Source of the DNA: Streptomyces sp. TBY4
Lineage (GTDB): Bacteria > Actinomycetota > Actinomycetes > Streptomycetales > Streptomycetaceae
Assembly: GCF_024213195.1 (NCBI RefSeq)
Contig: NZ_JANAVF010000007.1
Location: 354,044-418,043, forward strand
Reading direction: 5' to 3'
Length of the DNA: 64,000 nt
Both the position numbers and the translations under genes were made by a program. Below the pieces are notes generated by a model. It was not told the DNA's origin, ran no database searches, and saw nothing but the letters and a program-made list of their open reading frames with translations. Below, in pieces: positions 1-7,231 of this stretch (position 1 is the stretch's first letter; every line of letters starts with the position of its first letter).

Positions 1-357
1 GTCCTCGCCGGGCTGGCCCACGCGTACACCCTCGGGCTCGACCAGTGGTACGTCGAGGCCGTCCCGGAGGAGCTGCGCGGCCGGGCGATGACCCTGCTCA
101 GCACCGGGCTGATGACCCTTCAGGGCGTCGGCATGGCGCTCGCCGGGGTCGCGGCGGAGTTCCTGCCCGTCCACGTGGTGGTCGCGTCGGCCGCGGTCCT
201 GGGCACCGGTGCCGTCCTGCTGCTGCTCGCCGAGGTGCGCCGGACGGACGGAGGGACGGACGGAGAGGCGGACGGAGGGACGGACGGAGGGACGGACGCA
301 GGGACGGACGCAGGGACGGACGGGCCGAGGCGTGAGACGGATCCCGCCGCCAAATGA
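1..357 (+). CDS. MFS transporter, C-terminal fragment (5' end outside window)
   Basis: The frame is open from base 1 and ends in TGA at 355-357, so only the last 118 codons are visible. The fragment carries the end of a membrane protein: an Arg-containing loop (EELRGRAMTL) followed by two hydrophobic stretches, which is typical of the last two helices of a major facilitator superfamily transporter, with the RGRA motif in the loop. The cytoplasmic tail is unusual: it is a run of Gly-Gly-Thr-Asp / Ala-Gly-Thr-Asp units encoded by a 12-bp tandem repeat. MFS sugar or drug efflux is inferred from the helices and loop only; the substrate cannot be read. The MarR gene 22 bp downstream on the same strand is a common partner of efflux pumps. 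Confidence 0.6.
   Translation, partial: VLAGLAHAYTLGLDQWYVEAVPEELRGRAMTLLSTGLMTLQGVGMALAGVAAEFLPVHVVVASAAVLGTGAVLLLLAEVRRTDGGTDGEADGGTDGGTDAGTDAGTDGPRRETDPAAK
241..323 (+). repeat. 12-bp imperfect tandem repeat in the MFS 3' end
   Basis: About seven imperfect copies of a GGACGGAC(A/G)(C/G)AG-like 12-mer. Because the unit is a multiple of three the frame stays open, and it encodes Gly-(Gly/Ala)-Thr-Asp repeats. It looks like slippage expansion of a dispensable tail. Confidence 0.75.
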
Positions 358-378
358 CCGCCCGGTAGGGTCTGGTGC

Positions 379-888
379 GTGCCCAAGCCGCTCAGCCTTC
401 CCTTCGACCCCATCGCCCGCGCCGACGAACTCTGGCAGCAGCGCTGGGGTCCGGTGCCCTCGATGGCCGCGATCACCTCGATCATGAGGGCGCACCAGAT
501 CCTGCTCGGCGAGGTCGACGCGGTCGTCAAGCCGTACGGTCTGACCTTCGCGCGCTACGAGGCGCTGGTGCTGCTGACCTTCTCCAAGGCCGGGGAACTG
601 CCGATGTCGAAGATCGGCGAGCGCCTGATGGTGCACCCGACGTCGGTGACGAACACCGTGGACCGGCTGGTGAAGTCCGGGCTCGTCGCCCGCCGCCCGA
701 ACCCGAACGACGGGCGCGGCACGCTCGCGTCGATCACGGACAAGGGCCGCGAGGTGGTCGAGGCGGCCACCCGGGACCTGATGGAGATCGACTTCGGGCT
801 CGGGGCCTACGACGCCGAGGAGTGCGGCGAGATCTTCGCGCTCCTGCGCCCGCTCCGGGTGGCAGCGGCCGACTTCGAGGAGAAGTGA
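379..888 (+). CDS. MarR-family transcriptional regulator
   Basis: A 169-residue protein starting at GTG (MPKPLSLPFDP). The centre (about residues 55-120) is a winged helix-turn-helix of the MarR type: a FARYEALVLL helix, then a recognition helix in MVHPTSVTNTVDRL, and a wing with RRPNPNDGRGTL, where the D-x-R signature of the MarR wing is present. Flanking helices would form the dimer. It probably controls a neighbouring efflux or hydrolase gene: the MFS gene ends 21 bp upstream and the metallo-beta-lactamase-fold gene starts about 100 bp downstream. Inducer unknown. Family assignment is firm; target is inference. Confidence 0.9.
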   Translation: MPKPLSLPFDPIARADELWQQRWGPVPSMAAITSIMRAHQILLGEVDAVVKPYGLTFARYEALVLLTFSKAGELPMSKIGERLMVHPTSVTNTVDRLVKSGLVARRPNPNDGRGTLASITDKGREVVEAATRDLMEIDFGLGAYDAEECGEIFALLRPLRVAAADFEEK

Positions 889-994
889 CCCCCGGGTCCC
901 GCTGACCCCTCCGGGTCCCGCTGACACCGGGCACCGCCCCCGCCCTCGGCGTACGCTCGGCAGAGCTGGCCCGGACCGGACCGCGGGAGGCCCG

Positions 995-2044
995 ATGACC
1001 GCACTCGGCGACCTGATCGAGATCGACGACCGGACCGTCCTGGTCCTCGGTCAGGGCCTGGACCTGGGCCGCGGACAGCCGGACGTCGCCAACGCGCTGG
1101 TGCACCGGGCCGGCGACACCCTGGTGCTCGTGGACACCGGGGTCACGGAGGTCTTCCGCGCGGCCCTGCGGGAAGCGTCCGCCCGGGTCGGGCCGTGGTC
1201 GCGGGCGCTGGTGCTCACCACCCACGGCCACCTGGACCACGTCGGCAACAACGACCTGGCCGACGCACTGGGCGTACCGGCGGAGCACTGGGTCCCCGCC
1301 CCCGACCTCGACCAGATGCGGGACCCGGTGGGGTACTGGATACGGGCCTTCGAGCGGGTGGCCGGACCGGCGGAGCTGTCCGACCCCGCGGGGACGGCGG
1401 CCCGGGTGGTCTCGCTCTTCCGGCCCATGCGGCCCTTCGGCAGGACGACCCGGACCTACGAGGAACGGCCGCTGGAGCGGATCAGGACCGGCCCGCTCCG
1501 GTCCACCGGCTGGACCTTCGCCGACGGCGCGGTCCGCGTGCTGCGCAGCCAGGGGCACTGCGCCGGGCACGTGATCGTGCACCTGCGGGACCCCGGCGTC
1601 CTCCACCTGTCCGACGAGGGCAACGGGCCCTGCGGTGCGATGGCGGACGCCGACCAGCTCAAGATCCAGACGGTCCTGGGCTCCGCCGCGCTCCTCTTCG
1701 AGGCGGGGGAGGCCGCGCTCCTCACCGACGGGCACACCTTCGCGGTGCGCCCCGCCGCCGAGGCGGTGTCCCACCTGGACCGGCTGCTGGACCAGGCCAT
1801 CGCCCTCCAGGAGGCCTCGCTGGGCCTGGTCGGGCAGGGCGGGCCGGTCGCCCCGGGCGGGTTCGCCGCCGGGTACGGGCGCGCCATGGCCGACCTGGGC
1901 GTCGGCGGGGCCAACCCGAATGCGCTGTTCACCGCCATGTCGGCGGTCAACCAGCTCCGCGAGCTGGGTCTGCGCCCGGAGTCCGGAGCCGCCGACGCAC
2001 CCTGGTCCCGGCCCCCGTCAAGATCGTGCAAAGCGGACGGCTAG
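995..2044 (+). CDS. MBL-fold metallo-hydrolase
   Basis: A 349-residue cytoplasmic protein of the metallo-beta-lactamase superfamily. The first metal motif HGHLDH lies at residues 77-82, followed by a second histidine in GHCAGH (187-192) and an aspartate in LSDEG (about 207), the normal order of ligands for a dinuclear zinc site. No signal peptide is seen. The C-terminal third is helical, as in MBL hydrolases that act on thioester or lactone substrates. The substrate is not readable. The preceding MarR gene could regulate it. The ATG has a GGGAGG ribosome-binding site at about 984-989. Other possibilities are a lactonase or a glyoxalase II-like enzyme. Confidence 0.85.
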   Translation: MTALGDLIEIDDRTVLVLGQGLDLGRGQPDVANALVHRAGDTLVLVDTGVTEVFRAALREASARVGPWSRALVLTTHGHLDHVGNNDLADALGVPAEHWVPAPDLDQMRDPVGYWIRAFERVAGPAELSDPAGTAARVVSLFRPMRPFGRTTRTYEERPLERIRTGPLRSTGWTFADGAVRVLRSQGHCAGHVIVHLRDPGVLHLSDEGNGPCGAMADADQLKIQTVLGSAALLFEAGEAALLTDGHTFAVRPAAEAVSHLDRLLDQAIALQEASLGLVGQGGPVAPGGFAAGYGRAMADLGVGGANPNALFTAMSAVNQLRELGLRPESGAADAPWSRPPSRSCKADG

Positions 2045-2054
2045 GCTCGACCGC

Positions 2055-2384
2055 ATGAAACGAAGCGTGCTGACCCGCTACCGCGTCATGGCCTACGTGA
2101 CCGCGGTCATGCTCCTGATCCTCTGTGCCTGCATGGTGGCGAAGTACGGCTTCGACACCGGCGCCGACCTGACCTTCGCGGTCTCGCAGACGCACGGTGT
2201 GCTGTTCATGATCTACCTGGTGTTCGCCTTCGACCTGGGCTCCAAGGCCAAGTGGCCGTTCGGCAAGCTCCTGTGGGTCCTGGTCTCCGGCACCATCCCG
2301 CTGGCCGCGTTCTTCGTCGAGCGCAAGATCCGCGAAGAGGTCGAGCCCCTCCTCGAAGGCGCGCCGGCCACCGTCCGCGCCTGA
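2055..2384 (+). CDS. DUF3817-like small integral membrane protein
   Basis: A 109-residue protein with three predicted membrane segments (about 10-30, 42-62 and 73-92) and a short charged C-terminus. The segment around THGVLFMIYLVFAFDLG matches my recollection of the actinobacterial DUF3817 family, in which a His-Gly pair sits in the second helix. The function is unknown. The chosen ATG begins 10 bp after the upstream stop and gives the first helix directly; an in-frame longer start is not available because the hydrolase gene occupies another frame. A hairpin 30 bp downstream ends the unit before icmA. Confidence 0.75.
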   Translation: MKRSVLTRYRVMAYVTAVMLLILCACMVAKYGFDTGADLTFAVSQTHGVLFMIYLVFAFDLGSKAKWPFGKLLWVLVSGTIPLAAFFVERKIREEVEPLLEGAPATVRA

Positions 2385-2413
2385 CCCCGGCTGATCCATC
2401 CGCCGATCCGTCC

Positions 2414-2438
2414 ACCCCCGGGGCGACTCCCCGGGGGT
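2414..2438 (+). terminator. GC-rich hairpin after the DUF3817-like gene
   Basis: Perfect 10-bp arms ACCCCCGGGG / CCCCGGGGGT with a 5-nt loop (CGACT), 30 bp past the stop codon. There is no U-tract, as is common in Streptomyces. It separates this unit from the icmA promoter. Confidence 0.6.
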
Positions 2439-2444
2439 TGGCCA

Positions 2445-2480
2445 TCGACATTTACTAGGACGTCCTAGTAAATTCAGAGG
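2445..2480 (+). promoter_or_regulatory. icmA promoter with a 22-bp perfect palindromic operator
   Basis: Bases 2451-2472 are a perfect palindrome whose left half is TTTACTAGGAC. It overlaps a plausible promoter: TCGACA (2445-2450), a 15-bp spacer, then TAGTAA (2466-2471). Transcription would start near 2478-2482, at or just before the icmA ATG at 2482, which predicts a leaderless or nearly leaderless mRNA; the only purine-rich stretch (AGAGG, 2476-2480) is too close to the ATG to act as a normal ribosome-binding site. A dimeric repressor, for example of the TetR type, bound here would block RNA polymerase. The palindrome is seen; the promoter and repressor are inferred. Confidence 0.7.
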
Positions 2481-2481
2481 T

Positions 2482-4182
2482 ATGGACGCTGACGCCATTG
2501 AGGAAGGCCGCCGTCGCTGGCAGGCCCGGTACGACAAGGCCCGCACGCGCGAGGCCGATTTCACCACGCTCTCCGGCGACCCCGTCGATCCCGTCTACGG
2601 ACCCCGGCCCGGCGACTCGTACGAGGGCTTCGAGCGCATCGGCTGGCCGGGGGAGTACCCGTACACCCGCGGTCTGCACGCCACCGGCTACCGGGGGCGG
2701 ACCTGGACCATCCGGCAGTTCGCCGGGTTCGGCAACGCCGAGCAGACCAACGAGCGCTACAAGATGATCCTGGCCGCCGGCGGCGGCGGGCTCTCCGTCG
2801 CCTTCGACATGCCCACCCTGATGGGGCGCGACTCCGACGACCCCCGCGCGCTCGGCGAGGTCGGCCACTGCGGGGTCGCCATCGACTCCGCCGCCGACAT
2901 GGAGATCCTCTTCAAGGACATCCCGCTCGGCGACGTGACCACCTCCATGACGATCAGCGGCCCCGCCGTCCCCGCCTTCTGCATGTACCTCGTGGCCGCC
3001 GAACGCCAGGGTGTCGACCCGTCCGTCCTCAACGGGACGCTCCAGACCGACATCTTCAAGGAGTACATCGCCCAGAAGGAGTGGCTCTTCGAACCCGAGC
3101 CGCACCTGCGCCTCATCGGCGACCTCATGGAGTACTGCGCGAACGGCATCCCCGCCTACAAGCCGCTCTCCGTCTCCGGCTACCACATCCGCGAGGCCGG
3201 GGCCACGGCCGCGCAGGAGCTCGCGTACACCCTCGCCGACGGCTTCGGGTACGTGGAGCTGGGCCTCTCGCGCGGGCTGGACGTGGACCACTTCGCGTCC
3301 GGGCTCTCCTTCTTCTTCGACGCGCACCTCGACTTCTTCGAGGAGATCGCCAAGTTCCGCGCCGCCCGCCGGATCTGGGCCCGCTGGATGAAGGAGGTGT
3401 ACGGGGCGAAGTCCGACAAGACGATGTGGCTGCGCTTCCACACCCAGACGGCCGGGGTCTCCCTCACCGCCCAGCAGCCCTACAACAACGTCGTGCGCAC
3501 CGCCGTGGAAGCCCTCGCGGCCGTCCTCGGCGGTACGAACTCCCTCCACACCAACGCCCTCGACGAGACCCTCGCGCTGCCGAGCGAGCAGGCCGCCGAG
3601 ATCGCCCTGCGCACGCAGCAGGTGCTGATGGAGGAGACCGGCGTGGCCAACGTGGCCGACCCGCTGGGCGGCTCCTGGTTCGTCGAGCAGCTCACCGACC
3701 GCATCGAGGCCGACGCCGAGAAGATCTTCGAGCAGATCAAGGAGCGCGGACTGCGCGCCCACCCGAACGGGCAGCACCCGATCGGACCGATCACCTCGGG
3801 CATCCTGCGGGGCATCGAGGACGGCTGGTTCACCGGGGAGATCGCCGAGTCGGCCTTCCAGTACCAGCGCTCGCTGGAGAAGGGCGACAAGCGGGTCGTG
3901 GGCGTCAACTGCCACCACGGCTCGGTCACCGGGGACCTGGAGATCCTGCGGGTCAGCCACGAGGTGGAGACCGTACAGGTCCGCGAGCTCGCGGAGCGCA
4001 AGGCCGCCCGGGACGACGCGAAGGTGAAGTCGGCGCTGGACGCCATGCTGGCCGCCGCCCGCGACGGGTCGAACATGATCCCGGCGATGCTGGACGCGGT
4101 GCGCGCCGAGGCCACGATGGGCGAGATCTGCAACCTGCTGCGGGACGAGTGGGGCACGTACACGGAGCCGCCGGGCTTCTGA
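2482..4182 (+). CDS. icmA: Isobutyryl-CoA mutase, large subunit (adenosylcobalamin-dependent)
   Basis: A 566-residue TIM-barrel domain of the methylmalonyl-CoA mutase family that rearranges isobutyryl-CoA to n-butyryl-CoA, linking valine breakdown to butyryl-CoA supply for fatty acids and polyketides. Two substrate residues separate this enzyme from methylmalonyl-CoA mutase: Phe80 (in TIRQFAGFG) and Gln198 (in EYIAQKEW) are both present, where the mutase for methylmalonyl-CoA has Tyr and Arg. The length also equals that of S. cinnamonensis IcmA. The C-terminal B12-binding domain is absent, as expected, because it is supplied by the separate IcmB subunit, which is not encoded in this window. 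Catalytic surroundings such as SISGYH-like SVSGYHIREAGA are conserved. Expression probably depends on the palindrome just upstream. Confidence 0.93.
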   Translation: MDADAIEEGRRRWQARYDKARTREADFTTLSGDPVDPVYGPRPGDSYEGFERIGWPGEYPYTRGLHATGYRGRTWTIRQFAGFGNAEQTNERYKMILAAGGGGLSVAFDMPTLMGRDSDDPRALGEVGHCGVAIDSAADMEILFKDIPLGDVTTSMTISGPAVPAFCMYLVAAERQGVDPSVLNGTLQTDIFKEYIAQKEWLFEPEPHLRLIGDLMEYCANGIPAYKPLSVSGYHIREAGATAAQELAYTLADGFGYVELGLSRGLDVDHFASGLSFFFDAHLDFFEEIAKFRAARRIWARWMKEVYGAKSDKTMWLRFHTQTAGVSLTAQQPYNNVVRTAVEALAAVLGGTNSLHTNALDETLALPSEQAAEIALRTQQVLMEETGVANVADPLGGSWFVEQLTDRIEADAEKIFEQIKERGLRAHPNGQHPIGPITSGILRGIEDGWFTGEIAESAFQYQRSLEKGDKRVVGVNCHHGSVTGDLEILRVSHEVETVQVRELAERKAARDDAKVKSALDAMLAAARDGSNMIPAMLDAVRAEATMGEICNLLRDEWGTYTEPPGF

Positions 4183-4216
4183 CGGCCTGTCGCCCGTGAC
4201 ACCTAAGGTGGCGGCC

Positions 4217-4768
4217 ATGACAGGCCGCCACCTTCCCGTCCCCGTGTACGGAGTGAGCGCCCGCGTGCTCATGCAGACCGGCTGCGGGCCGTACGCGTAC
4301 ATCGCCGCCGACTTCGAGCCCCCCGGGGCGGACGGGCTGACGGAGGTCCTGAACGCCGTACCGGCCGAGCGCCGGCTGCCCGAGGTGTACGTGCCCTGCG
4401 TCCGCGCGGGCATCCTGCGCGGGCTGGACGGGGTGGCGGCCTCGGTGCTGATCACCGACGCCCACTTCCACGACGTGGACTCCTCGGAGTACGGCTACCG
4501 GCTCGCCGGGCTCGAAGCGGGCCGGGCGGCCCTGGTCGCCTCCGGGCTGCTGCCGCCGGAGGAGGCCGACAGCCTGCGCTGGGCCGACTGGCCGGGGCGC
4601 CCGAGGCCCTGGCCGGGCCACAATCCGCGCTCGGAGGCGCTGACCGCCTCGGCGCCGGCCTGGTGCGAGGACTTCCTGCCGCTGTCGGACGGCGGCCGGC
4701 CCGCGGTGGTCACACCGCCGGAGCGGCGCCGGAAGGGCCGGCGGGGGAGCCCTGGAGGCCGTACATGA
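4217..4768 (+). CDS. Conserved hypothetical protein
   Basis: A 183-residue soluble protein that I do not recognise. The ATG at 4217 is preferred over a GTG at 4196 because AAGGTGG (4205-4211) sits 5 bp before it. It begins MTGRHLPVPVYGVSARVLMQTGCGPYAYIAADFEP and has no signal peptide or membrane segment; the last 20 residues are Arg- and Gly-rich. It follows icmA by 34 bp on the same strand and may be co-transcribed. Its 3' end overlaps the end of the convergent TetR gene by 59 bp. No function is proposed. Confidence 0.65.
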   Translation: MTGRHLPVPVYGVSARVLMQTGCGPYAYIAADFEPPGADGLTEVLNAVPAERRLPEVYVPCVRAGILRGLDGVAASVLITDAHFHDVDSSEYGYRLAGLEAGRAALVASGLLPPEEADSLRWADWPGRPRPWPGHNPRSEALTASAPAWCEDFLPLSDGGRPAVVTPPERRRKGRRGSPGGRT

Positions 4769-5384
4769 GCAGGGCCGTGAAAGTGGCGACCCACAGCTCG
4801 TCCACCGGCTCGGAGCTCACCAGGGCGCGGTGTACCACGGTGCCCGCGATCACGTCGAAGATCAGGTCCGTGGTGTGGGCGGCGAGGGAGTCGTCCTCCT
4901 CGCGGGGGAGTTCACCCCGGGCCTGCGCGCGCTCGCGTCCCAGTACGACGAGACGTTTCTGCCGGTCGACGATCGCCGACCGGATCCGGTCCCGCAGGGC
5001 CTCGTCCCGGGTGGACTCGGCGACGACCGCCATGAGGGCGGTACGGGCCTCCGGGCGCCGCAGCAGCGCCGCGAACTGGAGCACCACGTACTCGATGTCG
5101 GCTTCGAGCGAGCCCCGGTCGGGGAGTTCGAGGGAGTCGAAGAGCTCCGCGACCGCGTCCACGACCAGCTCGCTCTTGCCCGACCAGCGCCGGTAGAGGG
5201 TGGTCTTCGCGACCCCGGCCCGCGCCGACACGTCCCCCATCGTCAGCTTCGACCAGCCCAGCTCCACCAGTGCGTCCCGGGTCGCCGCGAGGATCGCGGC
5301 GTCCGCCGCGGCGCTGCGCGGGCGGCCGGTGCGGCCGGGCGGGCAGGTGGTGTCGGAGCTGGGGTTGCGCATGGCGCAGACCAT
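4710..5384 (-). CDS. TetR/AcrR-family transcriptional regulator
   Basis: A 224-residue protein with an N-terminal TetR DNA-binding domain at about residues 25-75 (helix-turn-helix GDVSARAGVAKTTLYRRWSG) and an all-helical ligand domain after it. A second ATG lies at 5372; neither start has a strong ribosome-binding site. The gene converges with the hypothetical gene at 4217. A 23-bp inverted repeat 75 bp upstream of its start, between this gene and the divergent ybbN-like gene, is a likely autoregulatory operator. The ligand is unknown. Confidence 0.9.
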   Translation of the reverse strand: MVCAMRNPSSDTTCPPGRTGRPRSAAADAAILAATRDALVELGWSKLTMGDVSARAGVAKTTLYRRWSGKSELVVDAVAELFDSLELPDRGSLEADIEYVVLQFAALLRRPEARTALMAVVAESTRDEALRDRIRSAIVDRQKRLVVLGRERAQARGELPREEDDSLAAHTTDLIFDVIAGTVVHRALVSSEPVDELWVATFTALLMYGLQGSPAGPSGAAPAV

Positions 5385-5458
5385 ACCCGCCGGTAGTACG
5401 GGCGTCCGGCCCCCCGGACGTGTGGTTCAGATCACGGGGCGCGGGCGGGCGGGGGGAG

Positions 5459-5481
5459 TTACGCTACGACCCGTAGCGTAA
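5459..5481. promoter_or_regulatory. Perfect inverted repeat, probable TetR operator
   Basis: Arms TTACGCTACG (5459-5468) and CGTAGCGTAA (5472-5481) are exact reverse complements around a 3-base centre, ACC. The 10-bp half-sites with a TACG-CGTA pattern are typical of TetR-family operators. It lies in the divergent gap between the TetR gene (starts 5384, leftward) and the ybbN-like gene (starts 5637, rightward), so it could control both. Confidence 0.7.
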
Positions 5482-5636
5482 GAGCGGCAACCACGCGAAG
5501 AGCTACCGGCGCCAGGTGGGGACCCGGCGCCACAGCACGACCATGCAGCACAACCGCACAGCACGGCAGGTACCGCGATCGGTTCGTTTCGGCCGATCTT
5601 TTTCGTCGGCGCGCGCACTCGGGGGAGGATGTACGC

Positions 5637-6638
5637 ATGCAGCCCAGAAACATGTCCATGAGCGGCGTCGTCGACCTCGCCGCGGTGAAGGCGGCCGGTG
5701 AGGCCAAGGCCAAGGCCGAGCAGGCCCGCGCCGAGGCGGCCCGGAAGGCCGCTCAGGGCGGTGCGCCCGCGCCCGCCGGGGCCGTTCCGCCGTCCGCGCT
5801 CGTCTTCGACACCGACGAGACCCGCTTCGAGAGCCACGTGGTCCCGCTCTCGGGCGAGGTTCCGGTCATCCTCGACTTCCGCGCCGACGGCTTCGACCAG
5901 GGGCGGGAGCTGAGCCTGCTGCTGGAGCGGCTCACCCTCGAGGCGAACGGCCGGCTCGCGCTGGCCGCGCTCGATGTCGCCGCCAACCAGAACCTGATCC
6001 GCGAGTTCCGCATCCAGGCCCTCCCGGCGGTCTTCGCCGTGGTCGCCGGTCAGGCGATGCCGCTGTTCCAGGACTTCGCCCCCGAGGCCGAGGTCCGCGC
6101 GGTCCTGGCCCAGCTGGTCCAGATCGCCGAGGAGCGCTTCGGGGTCCTCGGCGTAGCGGTGGATCCGGGTGCCGAGGGCGCCCCGGGCGCGGGCGCGGTG
6201 GAGGCCGAGGAGCCCGCCGGCCCGTACGACGCGCTGCTCGACGAGGCGATCGAGGCGCTGGACGCCGACGACCTGGACGGGGCGGTGCGCGCCTACAAGA
6301 ACGTACTGGCGGCCGATCCGGCCAACACCGACGCCAAGCTGGGCCTCGCCCAGGCCGAGCTGTTCGCCCGGGTCAAGGACATGAACCCGCAGGCGGTGCG
6401 TGCCGCGGCGGCCGAGAACCCGAAGGACCCGGCGGCGCAGATCGCCGCGGCCGACCTGGATCTGGCGGGCGGTCACGTGGCGGACGCCTTCGGGCGGCTG
6501 GTGGACACCGTGAAGGTGACGTTCGGTGAGGACCGCGACGCGGTGCGCGTGCGGCTCCTGGAGATGTTCGAAGTGGTGGGTCCGGACAACCCGCTCGTCA
6601 CCTCGGCCCGTACGGCGCTCGCGCGGGTGCTTTTCTAG
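5637..6638 (+). CDS. YbbN-like tetratricopeptide protein with a cysteine-free thioredoxin fold
   Basis: A 333-residue cytoplasmic protein. After an Ala-rich helical leader (about 10-45), residues 55-170 form a thioredoxin-like domain, but the active site is degenerate: the position of WCxxC reads FRADGFDQGRE and there are no cysteines at all. The cis-proline region (IQALPAVFAVV) is kept. Residues 205-333 are TPR-like helices (LDADDLDGAVRAYKNVLAADP). This architecture matches the co-chaperone YbbN/CnoX group, which binds clients without needing redox chemistry. The ATG is preceded by GGGGGAGG at 5621-5628. It is probably a protein-quality-control factor and not an oxidoreductase. Confidence 0.85.
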   Translation: MQPRNMSMSGVVDLAAVKAAGEAKAKAEQARAEAARKAAQGGAPAPAGAVPPSALVFDTDETRFESHVVPLSGEVPVILDFRADGFDQGRELSLLLERLTLEANGRLALAALDVAANQNLIREFRIQALPAVFAVVAGQAMPLFQDFAPEAEVRAVLAQLVQIAEERFGVLGVAVDPGAEGAPGAGAVEAEEPAGPYDALLDEAIEALDADDLDGAVRAYKNVLAADPANTDAKLGLAQAELFARVKDMNPQAVRAAAAENPKDPAAQIAAADLDLAGGHVADAFGRLVDTVKVTFGEDRDAVRVRLLEMFEVVGPDNPLVTSARTALARVLF

Positions 6639-7231
6639 CACCGGCACAGGACCGCCACAGCACCGGCACACCACCGGTGATTTGTTGACACAGAGATAAA
6701 CAGCGGCCGCGCTTTGCCAAAACTTGGCAATCGCGGCCGCTGTTACTCGCAGTAAATCGAACCCCGTGAACTGTCCGGTGTGTTCACTCTTCCCCCGATC
6801 TGTCGTGGCCCTCGGTGACACCCTGTGTTGCGGCCCGACGACGACAGGACTCCCTCAGGTTATCTGGCCGTTACCCGCCAGTAACGAACCCCCTTGTGCC
6901 CCGCTCGTGAATGGACCACGATCGGCGACGCCCGGTCCTTCCCGCAGAGCCGCTCACCCGGAGCCGCGGTGGAGGGTCCCCACCGGGCCGGCCGGTGGCA
7001 GTGGCACCGGCCGTGGGACAGGGGGGTCTCCGTCACACGGCGGGGCCTGTCCCCCCAGGTTGCGCGAACGCGTGGCCAAGTGGTTGTCGCTCGGGGGTGA
7101 ACGCCGGTGTACGGACGCGGTAGTGCCGCGGCTCGGCCGCTCGCGCTCCTTCCCGAGGACGTAGCACTTCTCCCATCCCAGGACGGGCACCGCCCGGACC
7201 GGAGATGTACGTCCGAGAAGGAGGAACGAAC
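6639..7231. other. 593-bp intergenic region with several inverted repeats
   Basis: No supportable gene is seen. It holds a long hairpin at 6699-6744, a 16-bp inverted repeat GTTAC-N6-GTAAC at 6870-6885, a CCACCGG/CCGGTGG pair at 6980-6998 and a GGGACAGG/CCTGTCCC pair at 7015-7053. A consensus-like TTGACA is at 6685-6690 but lacks a convincing -10. The promoter of the DUF6230 gene should lie in the right half. Confidence 0.5.
6699..6744 (+). terminator. 46-bp hairpin downstream of the ybbN-like gene
   Basis: Outer arms AACAGCGGCCGCG / CGCGGCCGCTGTT (13 bp, exact) enclose an inner palindrome TTGCCAA-AAC-TTGGCAA. It starts 60 bp after the stop codon. There is no T-run, but the stem is very stable. 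The nested inner palindrome could also be a protein site. Confidence 0.6.

Noticed and set aside
2482..4182. Methylmalonyl-CoA mutase
   Set aside because: Phe80 and Gln198 replace Tyr and Arg, and the B12 domain is missing, so IcmA fits better.
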